This document shows, piece by piece, positions 30,842 through 38,062 of a DNA stretch of 38,062 bases (the stretch's first letter is position 1; each line of letters starts with the position of its first letter). The stretch lies in the NCBI GenBank assembly GCA_016179865.1, contig JACPCJ010000078.1:1913-39974 (forward strand), written 5' to 3'. The position numbers and the translations under genes are program-made. The notes under the pieces are model-generated. The model had not been told where the DNA came from. It was given only the letters and a program-made list of their open reading frames with translations, and searched no databases. Source of the DNA: Actinomycetota bacterium (GTDB taxonomy: Bacteria > Actinomycetota > Acidimicrobiia > IMCC26256 > JACPCJ01).

Positions 30842-31681
30842 TCAGCGCAGGAGCCGCGACATCCTGCGGTCGGCCAGCAGCTTGCCCCCCGTCTGGCAGC
30901 GCGGGCAGTACACCAGTTCGTAGGACTCGTACGACACGCGGGCGAGGACCGTCGCGCACTCCGGGCACGGTTCTCCGACGCGCCGGTGGACGAGGAAGCG
31001 ATCCCCGAGCTTGGTGGGCAGGCCCCCGGAACGGGTGCGCTCCCCTTCGAGGGCGGCAAGAAGGACGTCGCGCACGGCGTGGAAGAGGCGCCGGCGCTCA
31101 GCGGGCCCCAACGAATTGGGCGGGCCGAAGGGCGAGAGGTGGGCGCGCTGGAGGATGTCATCGGTGTAACCGCGCCCGATGCCGGCGACGGTGCGCTGGT
31201 CTCGGAGCAAGGTATGCAGCCGCCGGCCGTCCGAACCCGTCATGACGAAGTGTTCGAAGTCGTCGCCGTCGGGCTCCGGGCCCAGCTCGGCCAGGGGCCC
31301 GTCGTCACCGGGCGCCAGCACCCACCACCCGGCCTTGCGTTCCGTGCCGAACTCCTTGACGAGCACGGCCGGGAAGCCCTCCGCGAAGCAAAAGCGGGCC
31401 ACCGCCGGGCGGGGCCGTGAGGCCCGGGGCGGGTCTTCCAGGTCGACCCGCCCGCCCTGCGAGAGGTGCACGAGCATGCGCCGCCCTCCGTCGAACGTCA
31501 TGACCAGGAACTTGCCGCGCCTGCCCACCGACGCGAGAAGGCGCCCGCGCAGGTCCTCGGGTGAAGGAGAGACGGTCTTCAGGGCCGCGAACTGGAGGGG
31601 CTGGATGGCCTCGAGGGGAGCGCCCGAGAGCGCCTCGTCGAGCCGCTCGGCCAGCGCCTGCATCTCCGGGAGCTCCGGCAC
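30842..31681 (-). CDS. Formamidopyrimidine-DNA glycosylase family (Fpg/Nei) DNA repair enzyme
   Basis: A 279-residue base-excision enzyme. It begins VPELPEMQ (GTG start at 31681), giving the Pro2 nucleophile and Glu3 of the family. The lysine turn GRRGKFLVM and VHLSQGGRV follow, then the H2TH region (GIGRGYTDDILQRAHLSPF). The C-terminal zinc finger is complete: CPEC and CPRC with QTGGKLLADRRMSRLL. It should remove oxidised bases and cut the abasic site. Whether it prefers 8-oxoG or oxidised pyrimidines cannot be told. It starts six bases after the stop of a small unknown gene, so the two are co-transcribed. Confidence 0.93.
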   Translation of the reverse strand: MPELPEMQALAERLDEALSGAPLEAIQPLQFAALKTVSPSPEDLRGRLLASVGRRGKFLVMTFDGGRRMLVHLSQGGRVDLEDPPRASRPRPAVARFCFAEGFPAVLVKEFGTERKAGWWVLAPGDDGPLAELGPEPDGDDFEHFVMTGSDGRRLHTLLRDQRTVAGIGRGYTDDILQRAHLSPFGPPNSLGPAERRRLFHAVRDVLLAALEGERTRSGGLPTKLGDRFLVHRRVGEPCPECATVLARVSYESYELVYCPRCQTGGKLLADRRMSRLLR

Positions 31682-31687
31682 GGGCGG

Positions 31688-31912
31688 CTACTCCTCGACC
31701 CGGGGCTGGCCGTCTTCTACCACGAGCATGCACGGCAGGCCGGTGAGCCGGATCGGGTCCGCCTGCGCTCCCGACGACGGGGCGGGGGCGGTGATGGAGA
31801 CGACCTCGCCCTTGAATTCCCCGGCGGTGATGGTGAGGTCGAGGCTGAGTCGTCCTTCGTCGTCGCGTTCGGCCCACACGACGAAGGCGTCGTATTGGCC
31901 GTCGGGAAGCAT
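31688..31912 (-). CDS. Small conserved-looking hypothetical protein
   Basis: A 74-residue protein with a beta-rich pattern: LPDGQYDAFVVWAERDDEGR, LSLDLTITAGEFKGEVVSI, then DPIRLTGLPCMLVVEDGQP. It looks like a single small barrel domain (GEFKGEVV is a recurring motif in actinobacterial unknowns). No function is assigned. ATG at 31912 is preceded by a GAGGAT ribosome site; the frame is open upstream but not convincing there. It is co-oriented with, and immediately before, the DNA glycosylase. It is divergent from the HU gene. Confidence 0.7.
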   Translation of the reverse strand: MLPDGQYDAFVVWAERDDEGRLSLDLTITAGEFKGEVVSITAPAPSSGAQADPIRLTGLPCMLVVEDGQPRVEE

Positions 31913-32054
31913 GGGACGATCCTCGCGCGGTGCCAGGGCCGGGGTTTGCCCGACGACCTCCGGGCGCGCTTGCATGCCCACGTCCAGCGATCCGGACAAC
32001 ACGTCTCGACGTCCCGTCAGGCGACCCGTCAACACAACGCACGCGGAGGTATCT

Positions 32055-32393
32055 GTGCCCAAGACAGTGACCAAGCCCGAACTCATCGACGCCATCGCCA
32101 CCGGCGCCGGGATTCCCAAGACCAAGGCCGACGCGGCGCTGTCGGCCCTGGTCGACGCCGTCGTAGCGAACGTAACCAAGGGCAACACCGTGCGGGTGCC
32201 GGGACTCGGCACCTGGAAGCGTGCCAACCGAAAGGCACGCGTCGGCCGCAATCCGCAAACCGGCGCCCCCGTCAAGATCCCGGCTCGCAAGGTGCCCCAG
32301 TTCAGCGCGGCGTCCGGGTTCCGTGACGGCGTCGGCGGTGTGGCCAAGAAGCCGGCGAAGAAGCCGGCGAAGAAGGTGGCGAAGAAGCGCTAG
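32055..32393 (+). CDS. HU-family DNA-binding protein with lysine-rich tail
   Basis: A 112-residue nucleoid protein. The HU body is clear: KTVTKPELIDAIATGAGIPK, VRVPGLGTWKRANRKARVGR and NPQTGAPVKIPARKVPQFSA. The C-terminus is a short basic tail of AKKPAKK repeats, as in actinobacterial HupB proteins. It binds and bends DNA without sequence specificity and helps compaction and replication. GTG at 32055 has GGAGG five bases upstream. Its TAG stop overlaps the TAG stop of the convergent PIG-L gene (32390-32393). It has its own promoter region of about 140 bases, in which no element could be assigned. Confidence 0.92.
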   Translation: MPKTVTKPELIDAIATGAGIPKTKADAALSALVDAVVANVTKGNTVRVPGLGTWKRANRKARVGRNPQTGAPVKIPARKVPQFSAASGFRDGVGGVAKKPAKKPAKKVAKKR

Positions 32394-33112
32394 TCAACGT
32401 CGACGCATCGAAAGGCTTCGGCGTACGGGAGGCCGGCGGGCTCGCCGGCCTCCCGTGCCGCGTTGTGGACCCGCTGCTCGAAGGCGGCCCGGTCCGACTC
32501 GGACTCGATTCCCATCGTCGAGCGCCACTGGCTGCGATGGGACAGGAGAGCGCGGACCTTCACCTCGAGGTGCGACTCCTCGGCTGGCTCCCAGTGGTCG
32601 GCTTCGTCGGCCTCGAAGAGCAGCAGCGTCGAAGGGCGGTGGTGCCCTCCCTGCTTGGGAAAGAAGTGCGGGTCGCGCGCCGCCACCACCCCGTCAACCG
32701 TCAGAAATCCGGCGTGGCGATGGTCGGGGTGGAGGCGGTATCGCTTCCAGGGGTCGTGGCCCAGCACCACGTCGGGGCCCGTTTCGCGGATGACGCGGCA
32801 CACCGCTTCACGGAGGGTGAGCCCGCTCTCCAACTCGCCGTCGACGGCGTCGAGAAAGTGCACGGCCACCGCCCCGAGCACCCCGGCCGCTTCCTGCGCC
32901 TCGCGCTTGCGCGTCTCGATCAGGGCGGCGACATCCTCCGACGGCTCCCACGATCCCTTCGCACCGTCGGTCAGGATGAGGAGGTGCGCCTCGGCGCCGT
33001 CGCCGGTCCAGCGGGCGAGGGTGGCCGCACATCCGAACTCGACGTCGTCGGGGTGGGCGCCGATTGCCAGCACCCCCTTGGGGGTCGGCAGGGCGCCGGT
33101 CACGGCAGTCAC
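32390..33112 (-). CDS. PIG-L/LmbE family deacetylase
   Basis: A 240-residue zinc deacetylase. The metal motif AHPDDVEFGCAATLARW is near the start and the second ligand region HPDHRHAGFLTVDGVVAA follows; GPDVVLGHDPWKRYRLHP is also typical. The family removes acetyl groups from N-acetylglucosamine-like substrates, for example in mycothiol synthesis (MshB) or antibiotic maturation. Mycothiol is plausible in an actinobacterium but not shown. GTG at 33112 overlaps the cofC stop (GTGA), so translation is coupled. The stop overlaps that of the HU gene on the other strand. Confidence 0.92.
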   Translation of the reverse strand: MTAVTGALPTPKGVLAIGAHPDDVEFGCAATLARWTGDGAEAHLLILTDGAKGSWEPSEDVAALIETRKREAQEAAGVLGAVAVHFLDAVDGELESGLTLREAVCRVIRETGPDVVLGHDPWKRYRLHPDHRHAGFLTVDGVVAARDPHFFPKQGGHHRPSTLLLFEADEADHWEPAEESHLEVKVRALLSHRSQWRSTMGIESESDRAAFEQRVHNAAREAGEPAGLPYAEAFRCVDVD

Positions 33113-33711
33113 GGGAGGCGCGGGGTCGGGATGAGGATCCCGTCGAGGTCGGCGGGCGAGTCGACGTCGCGACGGAGCGTCGGGTCGTCCCGCAGCTCGA
33201 CGATCTCCAGACCGACTCGGGCGGCCTCCGCCACGTGGCGTTCGAAGGATCCGGGGCCGTAGGCGAAGCGGAAGTCGCTGTCGATCGGGATCGAGAGGAT
33301 GGGCGTGCCGTCGTCGCGGTGACAGGGAACGATCACCGCCACCGGCCTCGCGCCGGGGGCGACGACGGCGGTGAGAGATTCCACCAGGGGCAGGTCGGCG
33401 TGGGCGACGACCAGGCGAGCGACGCCGACCGCGGCAAGGGAGTTCCGGCCGACGTCGGCGGCGGCGTTGAGCGTCCCGGGATCGGGCACGCACGTCAGGC
33501 CGGAGGCTCGGGCCCAGGCGGTGACTTCGGGGGCGCTGCTGACGACGACGGTCGGAAGGTCGGCGGCGGCGGCCACCACCCGTTCGGCCATGGCCCGCAT
33601 GAGCTCGGATCGTTCGGCGGCGCCGACGGCGGACGCCAGTCGCGACTTGGCGGCGTCGAAGGCGCGGATGGGGATCACGACCCCCGCCGGCGCCGGCGCC
33701 CGGGGCGTCAC
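33109..33711 (-). CDS. cofC: 2-phospho-L-lactate / phosphoenolpyruvate guanylyltransferase (F420 biosynthesis)
   Basis: A 200-residue nucleotidyltransferase of the CofC/FbiD family, which activates phospholactate or phosphoenolpyruvate with GTP early in coenzyme F420 synthesis. Visible motifs: VVIPIRAFDAAKSRLA at the N-terminus, VVAHADLPLVESL (metal-binding Asp), and the C-terminal FRFAYGPGSFERHVAEA ... DDPTLRRDVDSPADL typical of FbiD. GTG at 33711 overlaps the stop of the upstream gene (GTGA), so the start is firm. The rest of the F420 pathway (FbiA/B/C) is not in the window. It supports the F420-type assignment at 4614. Confidence 0.9.
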   Translation of the reverse strand: MTPRAPAPAGVVIPIRAFDAAKSRLASAVGAAERSELMRAMAERVVAAAADLPTVVVSSAPEVTAWARASGLTCVPDPGTLNAAADVGRNSLAAVGVARLVVAHADLPLVESLTAVVAPGARPVAVIVPCHRDDGTPILSIPIDSDFRFAYGPGSFERHVAEAARVGLEIVELRDDPTLRRDVDSPADLDGILIPTPRLP

Positions 33712-34013
33712 CCCTCGAGGACCTCGAAGGTCTTGGTGACCGGCTCCTGGCGCAGGATCTGACGGGCGCGCACAATCGACTCCTGCACCTCTCGCTGATC
33801 GAGGGCGCGCTCGAGGTCCTCCATCGTGCGCCATCGAGAGATCGCCGCCCCCTCGACCAGGCCCCCGGCGTTTCGGGTCACGTTGGCGACCAACTCGACC
33901 GACTCGCAGCCGGGCTGGCTGAGCAGAGCCGGCTTCACGTCGTCGCGGAAGATCGCCCCGAGGGGCTCGAGGTCGTCGGGATCGATGGCACTCATGAACA
34001 TCCGCACATACAC
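33708..34013 (-). CDS. Antibiotic-biosynthesis-monooxygenase-like (dimeric alpha/beta barrel) protein
   Basis: A 101-residue ferredoxin-like barrel protein. The pattern MYVRMFMSAIDPDDLEPLGA, then PGCESVELVANVTRNAGG, SRWRTMEDLERAL and TKTFEVLEG matches the ABM/dimeric-barrel fold. Such proteins degrade heme, oxidise quinones or just sense small ligands; no catalytic residues are evident. GTG at 34013 is used; other in-frame starts lie within a few codons (34001, 33995). It is translationally coupled to cofC by a GTGA overlap, so it may act in or near F420 metabolism; that link is inference. Confidence 0.78.
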   Translation of the reverse strand: MYVRMFMSAIDPDDLEPLGAIFRDDVKPALLSQPGCESVELVANVTRNAGGLVEGAAISRWRTMEDLERALDQREVQESIVRARQILRQEPVTKTFEVLEG

Positions 34014-34050
34014 GGGCCTGCCCCCTTATTCGTGTCCTCGGGTTGGAGCA

Positions 34051-34920
34051 CTACGCGGTCGACCAGGCCGCCTTGGCGAACATCCCCGCCAGATCGGGGC
34101 TCGTCTGGAGCCGCATGTTTCCACGATCGAGCTCGCCCGCGAAGCGCTCGCCCGTCCCCGGGTACTTGAACGTGACTCGAATCCGGGTGGGGTCGATCTC
34201 GATGACGTTGTACGACGGCCGCACGTAGCCGCGGACCCGGTGCGACGAGGCCGTGCCCGAGTTCACCACCAGGAGGTCGTTGATCAGCCAGACGAATGGC
34301 ACGTGCTTGTGCCCGGAGAGCACGACGTCGACCCCGACTTCGCTCAGAAGTTGGAGGACGTCGCCGGCATCCCACACCGTGTTGCGCTCCCGACCCGTGC
34401 CGGGCACGGGCACGAGGTGATGGTGGAGGGCGAAGATCTTCTCGTCGGCCTCGACCGAGAACTGCTGGCGGAGCCAGTCGTAGCGTTCGCGCCCGATCTC
34501 TCCTTCCGCGAGGTCGGGTTTGGTGGAATCCATCCCCACGAGGAGCGTCGTCCTTGGTTGCCCGTTGACTTGCGGGGCGAGGCTGAGGACGCGGTCGTAC
34601 TTTCCCGGGACGTCGCCCAGGCCGAAGAGGTCGCCGAAGTGGAGGTAGCCCACGTTCTTGGCGTCGTGGTTTCCCGGGATGACCAGGGTCGTGAAGTCGC
34701 TGTCGAGAAGGGGCTGGAGGTACCGCCGGGCGGCGTCGAACTCGGGCGCGTAGCCGTCCTGGGTGAGGTCGCCACCGACCACGACGACATCGGGCGACAT
34801 CGCCAGGATCTCTCCGACCGCGGTTTCGAGCAGGTGGGCATCGAAGAGGGGAGAGCCGCAGTGGATGTCGGAGATCTGGGCGATCAGGACGTGATCGCGG
34901 GGGGAAGCGGGCCGCGGCAT
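34051..34920 (-). CDS. Calcineurin-like metallophosphoesterase
   Basis: A 289-residue phosphoesterase with all family motifs: Asp18-x-His20 (QISDIHCG), GGDLTQDG (Asp51), PGNHDAKN (Asn84-His85), a further His in ALHHHLVP, and GHKH. These build the dinuclear metal site. The overall shape resembles CpdA-like cyclic-nucleotide phosphodiesterases (Icc family), but activity on cAMP is only a possibility. It has no signal peptide. ATG at 34920 is next to a weak ribosome site. It is divergent from plsC with 20 bases between the start codons, so the two genes share a promoter region. Confidence 0.9.
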   Translation of the reverse strand: MPRPASPRDHVLIAQISDIHCGSPLFDAHLLETAVGEILAMSPDVVVVGGDLTQDGYAPEFDAARRYLQPLLDSDFTTLVIPGNHDAKNVGYLHFGDLFGLGDVPGKYDRVLSLAPQVNGQPRTTLLVGMDSTKPDLAEGEIGRERYDWLRQQFSVEADEKIFALHHHLVPVPGTGRERNTVWDAGDVLQLLSEVGVDVVLSGHKHVPFVWLINDLLVVNSGTASSHRVRGYVRPSYNVIEIDPTRIRVTFKYPGTGERFAGELDRGNMRLQTSPDLAGMFAKAAWSTA

Positions 34921-34940
34921 TTCGCCTAGCCTACCCGTGG

Positions 34941-35735
34941 ATGGAGCCCGTTTACGGAGCCGTGAAGAACCTGCTGAAGCCGTTTGTGGCTCGGGGGTTG
35001 AGGTGGCGGGTGGAGGGTGTCCACATGATCCCGCCCCACGGGCCGGGGATCCTGGCGTCGAATCACTCGGCGTACCTCGATCCGTTGGGTATGGCTTACC
35101 TGACCGACCTCCGGCACCGGAAGGTGCGCTTCCTGGCCAAGCGCGAGCTGTTCGAGAAGCGCTTCCTCGGCTGGGTCTTCCGGCACATGCATCAGATCCC
35201 GGTCGACCGCGGTACGGGCGACGCCGTGCGTGCCCTCGACGCCGCCGTGCAGGCCCTACACGACGGCGAGCTGGTCGCCATCTTCCCCGAGGCCACCATC
35301 TCGCTCGACCTCGACCCCATGCCGGGAAAGACGGGCACCGCTCGCCTCGCGCAACTGTCGGGCATTCCCGTGACCCCCATCGGGATGTGGGGGTCGCACC
35401 GCATCCTCTTCAAGCACCGAAAGCCCAACTGGCGGCTCGGGGTGGCCCAAGTGGCGTGCATCGGTAGCCCCGTCCACGTGGGGCCCGACGAGGACGTCTA
35501 CGAGGCGACCGATCGGATCATGGAGGCCATCTGCGCCCAGGTCCGCCGGGCGCGCGAGCTCTACCCCCAGCAGCCGAAGCCGGGTGAGGACGACTGGTGG
35601 GTCCGACCGCCCGAGTCGGCCGTGCTCAGGAGCACCAAGAAGGCGCCTGACCCGGTCGAGCCCGCCGAACCCGCCGAGCCCGCCGGGTCCAGGGCCGAGG
35701 TCGCAGAGGGCGTCGCAGAAGACGTCGCCCCGTGA
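34941..35735 (+). CDS. plsC: 1-acylglycerol-3-phosphate O-acyltransferase family (PlsC)
   Basis: A 264-residue acyltransferase of glycerophospholipid synthesis. Motif I is NHSAYLDPLG (His-x4-Asp) and motif III is FPEATIS in place of the usual FPEGTRS. The substrate-binding KRELFEKRFLGW segment and the PVDRGTGDAVRALD block agree with the family. The tail beyond residue 225 is Pro-Ala-Glu-rich (PVEPAEPAEPAG) and probably disordered. It adds an acyl chain to lysophosphatidate at the inner membrane. ATG at 34941 is used. Its stop overlaps the gpsA start (ATGA), so lipid-headgroup and backbone steps are coupled. Confidence 0.9.
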   Translation: MEPVYGAVKNLLKPFVARGLRWRVEGVHMIPPHGPGILASNHSAYLDPLGMAYLTDLRHRKVRFLAKRELFEKRFLGWVFRHMHQIPVDRGTGDAVRALDAAVQALHDGELVAIFPEATISLDLDPMPGKTGTARLAQLSGIPVTPIGMWGSHRILFKHRKPNWRLGVAQVACIGSPVHVGPDEDVYEATDRIMEAICAQVRRARELYPQQPKPGEDDWWVRPPESAVLRSTKKAPDPVEPAEPAEPAGSRAEVAEGVAEDVAP

Positions 35736-36652
35736 AGGTCGCCGTCGTCGGCGCTGGGTCGTGGGGCACGTGCGTGGCGGCGCTGGCGAGCCACAACGCC
35801 GACGTCACCCTGTGGGCGCGACGTCCCGAACTCGCCGAAGCCATCGAGCACCGCCACGAGAACCCCGAGTACCTCGCCGGCGCGGCCCTCCCCGAGGCCT
35901 TGCGCGCCACTTCCGACCTCGCCGCCGCCGTGGCGGGGGCCGACGTGGTGGTCATGGGCGTGCCGTCGCACGGGTACCGGGCCGTCCTTTCCGAATGTGG
36001 CGGCCTGGTCGGAGACGAGGTCCCGGTCGTGAGCCTGAGCAAGGGAGTGGAGCAGGGTTCGCTCCTGCGCATGACCGAGGTGAGCGCCGCCAGCGTCGTG
36101 GCCTTCGCCGACGACGCCGTCGCCACGGAGATGCAGAAGCTCTTCATGACGCCCCGGTTCCGCGTCTACACCAACGGTGACGTTGTCGGCTGCGAGACGG
36201 CGGGCGCCCTCAAGAACGTGATGGCCATCGCGACCGGGATCGCCTCGGGCCTCGGCTACGGCGACAACTCTCGGGCTGCCCTCATCACCCGGGGCCTGGC
36301 CGAGCTGACGCGGCTGGGCGTGGCGCTAGGTGGGAACCCGCTCACGTTCCTCGGCCTGGCCGGGATCGGCGACCTCGTGGCCACGTGCACCAGCGAGCAG
36401 AGCCGGAACCGTACGGTGGGATTCCAGCTCGGCCAGGGCCGGAGCCTCGACGAGATCGTGGCCGACATGAACATGGTCGCCGAGGGCGTGAAGTCGACCG
36501 AGGCGGTCTTGGCCCTCGCGGCGCGGTGCGGCGTCGAGATGCCGATCGCCGAGCAGGTCGGAGCCGTGCTCTACGACGGCCGTGACCCGGAGGACATGGT
36601 CGGACAGCTCATGGGGCGCGAAGCGAAGCCCGAGCTCCACGGCATCGAGTGA
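35732..36652 (+). CDS. gpsA: NAD(P)H-dependent glycerol-3-phosphate dehydrogenase, internally shortened
   Basis: A 306-residue GpsA that makes sn-glycerol-3-phosphate from dihydroxyacetone phosphate. The nucleotide site is GAGSWGT (7-13), and substrate lysines sit in SLSKGVE (Lys104) and GALKNVMAIA (Lys161). GDNSRAALITRGLAEL and FLGLAGIGDLVATCTS are intact. Typical members have 330-340 residues. The stretch between MTEV (117) and SVVAFADD (121) normally holds 25-30 more residues with the GPxxAxE motif, and here it is missing in frame. That is a core part of the fold, so the gene as written may be inactive. It overlaps plsC by 4 bases and its stop overlaps the next gene (GTGA). Confidence 0.88.
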   Translation: MKVAVVGAGSWGTCVAALASHNADVTLWARRPELAEAIEHRHENPEYLAGAALPEALRATSDLAAAVAGADVVVMGVPSHGYRAVLSECGGLVGDEVPVVSLSKGVEQGSLLRMTEVSAASVVAFADDAVATEMQKLFMTPRFRVYTNGDVVGCETAGALKNVMAIATGIASGLGYGDNSRAALITRGLAELTRLGVALGGNPLTFLGLAGIGDLVATCTSEQSRNRTVGFQLGQGRSLDEIVADMNMVAEGVKSTEAVLALAARCGVEMPIAEQVGAVLYDGRDPEDMVGQLMGREAKPELHGIE

Positions 36653-37809
36653 AGCCCGCCTGGACCCTGGTCGGGAGCGTCGGCGGGCCCGGGTTCGGAG
36701 CTCTGGATCCCACGGGGCGTCTCGTGCGACGCTCCGGAGGGTCAGTGGCGTGGGCGATCGGGGCCGACGACCGCTGGCACGTCCCCGGCGACGACCCCAC
36801 GCTCCGGCAGCGCCTGCCCGGCCCCGGCGTGGTCGAAACTGTGATCCGGGTGCCGGGCGGCGACGCCATCCAGCGCGTCTACGGCGTCGGCGGCCCTGGC
36901 GACGTGGCCGTACTGGAGTTCGAGAACGCTTCGCCGCTGCCGTTCGGGGTGGCACTCGGAATCGATGGTGACCTTCCTGCGCTCTTCCTCCGCGCACCCA
37001 CGCCCGTCGACGACTCGCCGCTCACGACCGACCGCGCGGTGATGGTCCCGGTGGCTCACCGCACGGTGGTCAGGGTTGCCGTTCCGCTCGTGGGTGGCTC
37101 GATTGAGGTCGACGTGAGCAGGCTCCCGAGTTCCGGTGACGCCCAGCGGGCCTGGTCGCGACTGTTGGAGGAGGGGGCCCGGGTAGAGGTGCCCGACGAG
37201 CGGTTGGGCCGGGCGGTCGCCGCCGCCCGCGCCTCCCTCCTGCTCTTCGACGACGGCGTCGAGGTGCAGGGGGCGCCGTTCTCCGAATCCTCGCCGGACG
37301 ACGCCGTTGCCATCCTCACCGCGCTTGAACGTTGGGGGCTCCAAGGCCACGCCGCCGAGGTTGGAGCGGGGATCTCGCGGCGGCAGCGCAAGCGCCTCGG
37401 CCCCGCTCGGCTCGATCCCCCGACAGCGTTGGCCCGCGTCGGGGAGATGCTCTCTTCAGCCTCACCGACCTTCGCGTGGCCGTCGGGCGCGGAGGGACAC
37501 CACGGCGCCCGCACGGCCGCGTTCCTCCTTGCCGTCCGGGACGCCCTCGTGGCCGACGAGCCTGGTCGGGTGGCGGTGCTGCCGACCTTGGCGCCGGGGT
37601 GGGAATCCGCTCCGCTCGAGGTCCACCAGATGCCCGTCGGCGCCGCGAGCGACCTGTCGTTCGCGTTGCGTTGGCACGGATCGCGGCCCGCCCTCATCTG
37701 GGAGCTCGTTGGGAACGGCGCGGGCGGTCTGGTGACGCTCACCGCTCCCGGCCTCGACCCGACCTGGTCAACCGACGAGCCCCGCGGCGAAGCACTTCTC
37801 GGCGCCTGA
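36649..37809 (+). CDS. Hypothetical protein, third gene of the plsC-gpsA operon
   Basis: A 386-residue protein without a recognised domain. The first half is beta-rich (WTLVGSVGGPGFGALDPTGR, VLEFENASPLPFGVALGIDG, RTVVRVAVPLVGGSIEVDVS) and the second half is helical (GRAVAAARASLLLFDDGVEV, AVAILTALERWGLQGHAAEV, GARTAAFLLAVRDALVA). This two-part layout resembles glycoside-hydrolase-like proteins of actinobacteria with an (alpha/alpha) barrel after a beta-sandwich, but no catalytic acids can be assigned. No signal peptide is seen. GTG at 36649 overlaps the gpsA stop, so it is co-translated. A role in glycolipid metabolism is a guess from context only. Confidence 0.78.
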   Translation: MKPAWTLVGSVGGPGFGALDPTGRLVRRSGGSVAWAIGADDRWHVPGDDPTLRQRLPGPGVVETVIRVPGGDAIQRVYGVGGPGDVAVLEFENASPLPFGVALGIDGDLPALFLRAPTPVDDSPLTTDRAVMVPVAHRTVVRVAVPLVGGSIEVDVSRLPSSGDAQRAWSRLLEEGARVEVPDERLGRAVAAARASLLLFDDGVEVQGAPFSESSPDDAVAILTALERWGLQGHAAEVGAGISRRQRKRLGPARLDPPTALARVGEMLSSASPTFAWPSGAEGHHGARTAAFLLAVRDALVADEPGRVAVLPTLAPGWESAPLEVHQMPVGAASDLSFALRWHGSRPALIWELVGNGAGGLVTLTAPGLDPTWSTDEPRGEALLGA

Positions 37810-37816
37810 CCGCCGC

Positions 37817-38062
37817 TCACGGTGCCCTCGCCCGGTCCGGCCGGGTGGCCCTGGGCTCGCCCGCCCGGGCACCGCCCTCTCGTCGGGTCCGAGGCTTCCT
37901 CGCGTGTGGTCCCAGCAGCCCCGCCTTTCTGTCCTCCTCGGTCTTCTTGCGATGGCAGGGAGAACAGCGGGGCTCCATGTTGGCGTAGCTCGTCTCCCCG
38001 CGGTTGGCCCGAGGGTTCGCGTGGTCGCGTTCGAAGGCGAAGATCGCCCCGCAGTCGACACA
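37817..38062 (-). CDS. HNH endonuclease, C-terminal part (cut by window edge)
   Basis: 81 residues of the C-terminus are visible; the gene continues beyond 38062. The fragment reads CVDCGAIFAFERDHANPRAN, then YANMEPRCSPCHRKKTEEDR and KAGLLGPHARKPRTRRE. It keeps the two zinc-binding pairs (CVDC and CSPC) around the ERDH of an HNH nuclease, followed by a basic Arg/Pro tail. This belongs to a short HNH family seen in actinobacteria and phages. It converges on the 36649 gene with seven bases between the stop codons. Whether it is free-standing or part of a larger protein cannot be told here. Confidence 0.82.
   Translation of the reverse strand, partial: CVDCGAIFAFERDHANPRANRGETSYANMEPRCSPCHRKKTEEDRKAGLLGPHARKPRTRREGGARAGEPRATRPDRARAP

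Noticed and set aside
37768-38061. A 97-residue minus-strand frame at the right edge
   Set aside because: It overlaps in another frame the HNH nuclease C-terminus, which has real zinc-binding motifs.

Overview
The window looks like a piece of a high-GC actinobacterial chromosome, most likely from an Acidimicrobiia-like lineage. This is an inference. It rests on very GC-rich codon use with frequent GTG starts, an HU protein with a lysine-rich PAKK tail, coenzyme F420 biosynthesis (CofC), a Ddn-like F420 enzyme, a DUF222/HNH '13E12-type' gene, DUF1918, and repeats of the form GYxVLDxxGGVFAFGDAxFxGS fused to a CAP domain. No rRNA, tRNA, CRISPR array, transposase or phage module was seen.

Layout. 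1-4502 (+): the end of a large ATPase-LuxR regulator, a DUF2269 membrane protein, and a TetR regulator translationally coupled to a Hod-like alpha/beta-hydrolase. 4614-5123 (-): Ddn-like F420 enzyme. 5312-8528 (+): a secreted transglutaminase-like protein broken into pieces, whose last piece may carry a toxin-like C-terminal domain, followed by a small overlapping gene that could be its immunity protein. 8690-9882: a frameshifted DUF222-HNH gene. 9935-10944: a divergent VOC/PadR pair around a strong palindromic operator. 10981-13706: NYN-domain protein, amidase and 1-Cys peroxiredoxin.

13734-23443 is almost entirely minus strand. In transcription order it holds an LCP cell-wall transferase, SRPBCC, a small unknown, a zinc alcohol dehydrogenase, CBS-BON, DUF1918, a CBS pair, a Rieske oxygenase, GNAT, a MauE-like protein, an unknown membrane protein, an Asp-box propeller, a MoaD-like protein and, behind a perfect 20-bp palindrome, an amidohydrolase. 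The CBS/BON/DUF1918/ADH set resembles stress or hypoxia genes of actinobacteria.

23450-30723: a repeat-CAP exported protein, MaoC hydratase, a truncated class III cyclase, a small antitoxin/Fic-like pair, a PGRP-type amidase, and an ECF sigma-like gene followed by a sigma/anti-sigma fusion. 30842-34920: DNA glycosylase, small unknown, HU, then a tightly coupled monooxygenase-fold/CofC/PIG-L set and a calcineurin-like phosphoesterase. 34941-37809: a coupled PlsC-GpsA-unknown operon. The right edge cuts an HNH nuclease.

The most striking overall pattern is damage. Two genes carry single-base frameshifts. Four genes (transglutaminase-like, PadR, cyclase, GpsA) seem to lack conserved internal segments, two of them in frame. 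Because GpsA is normally a housekeeping enzyme, assembly or consensus error must be excluded before these are read as biology.
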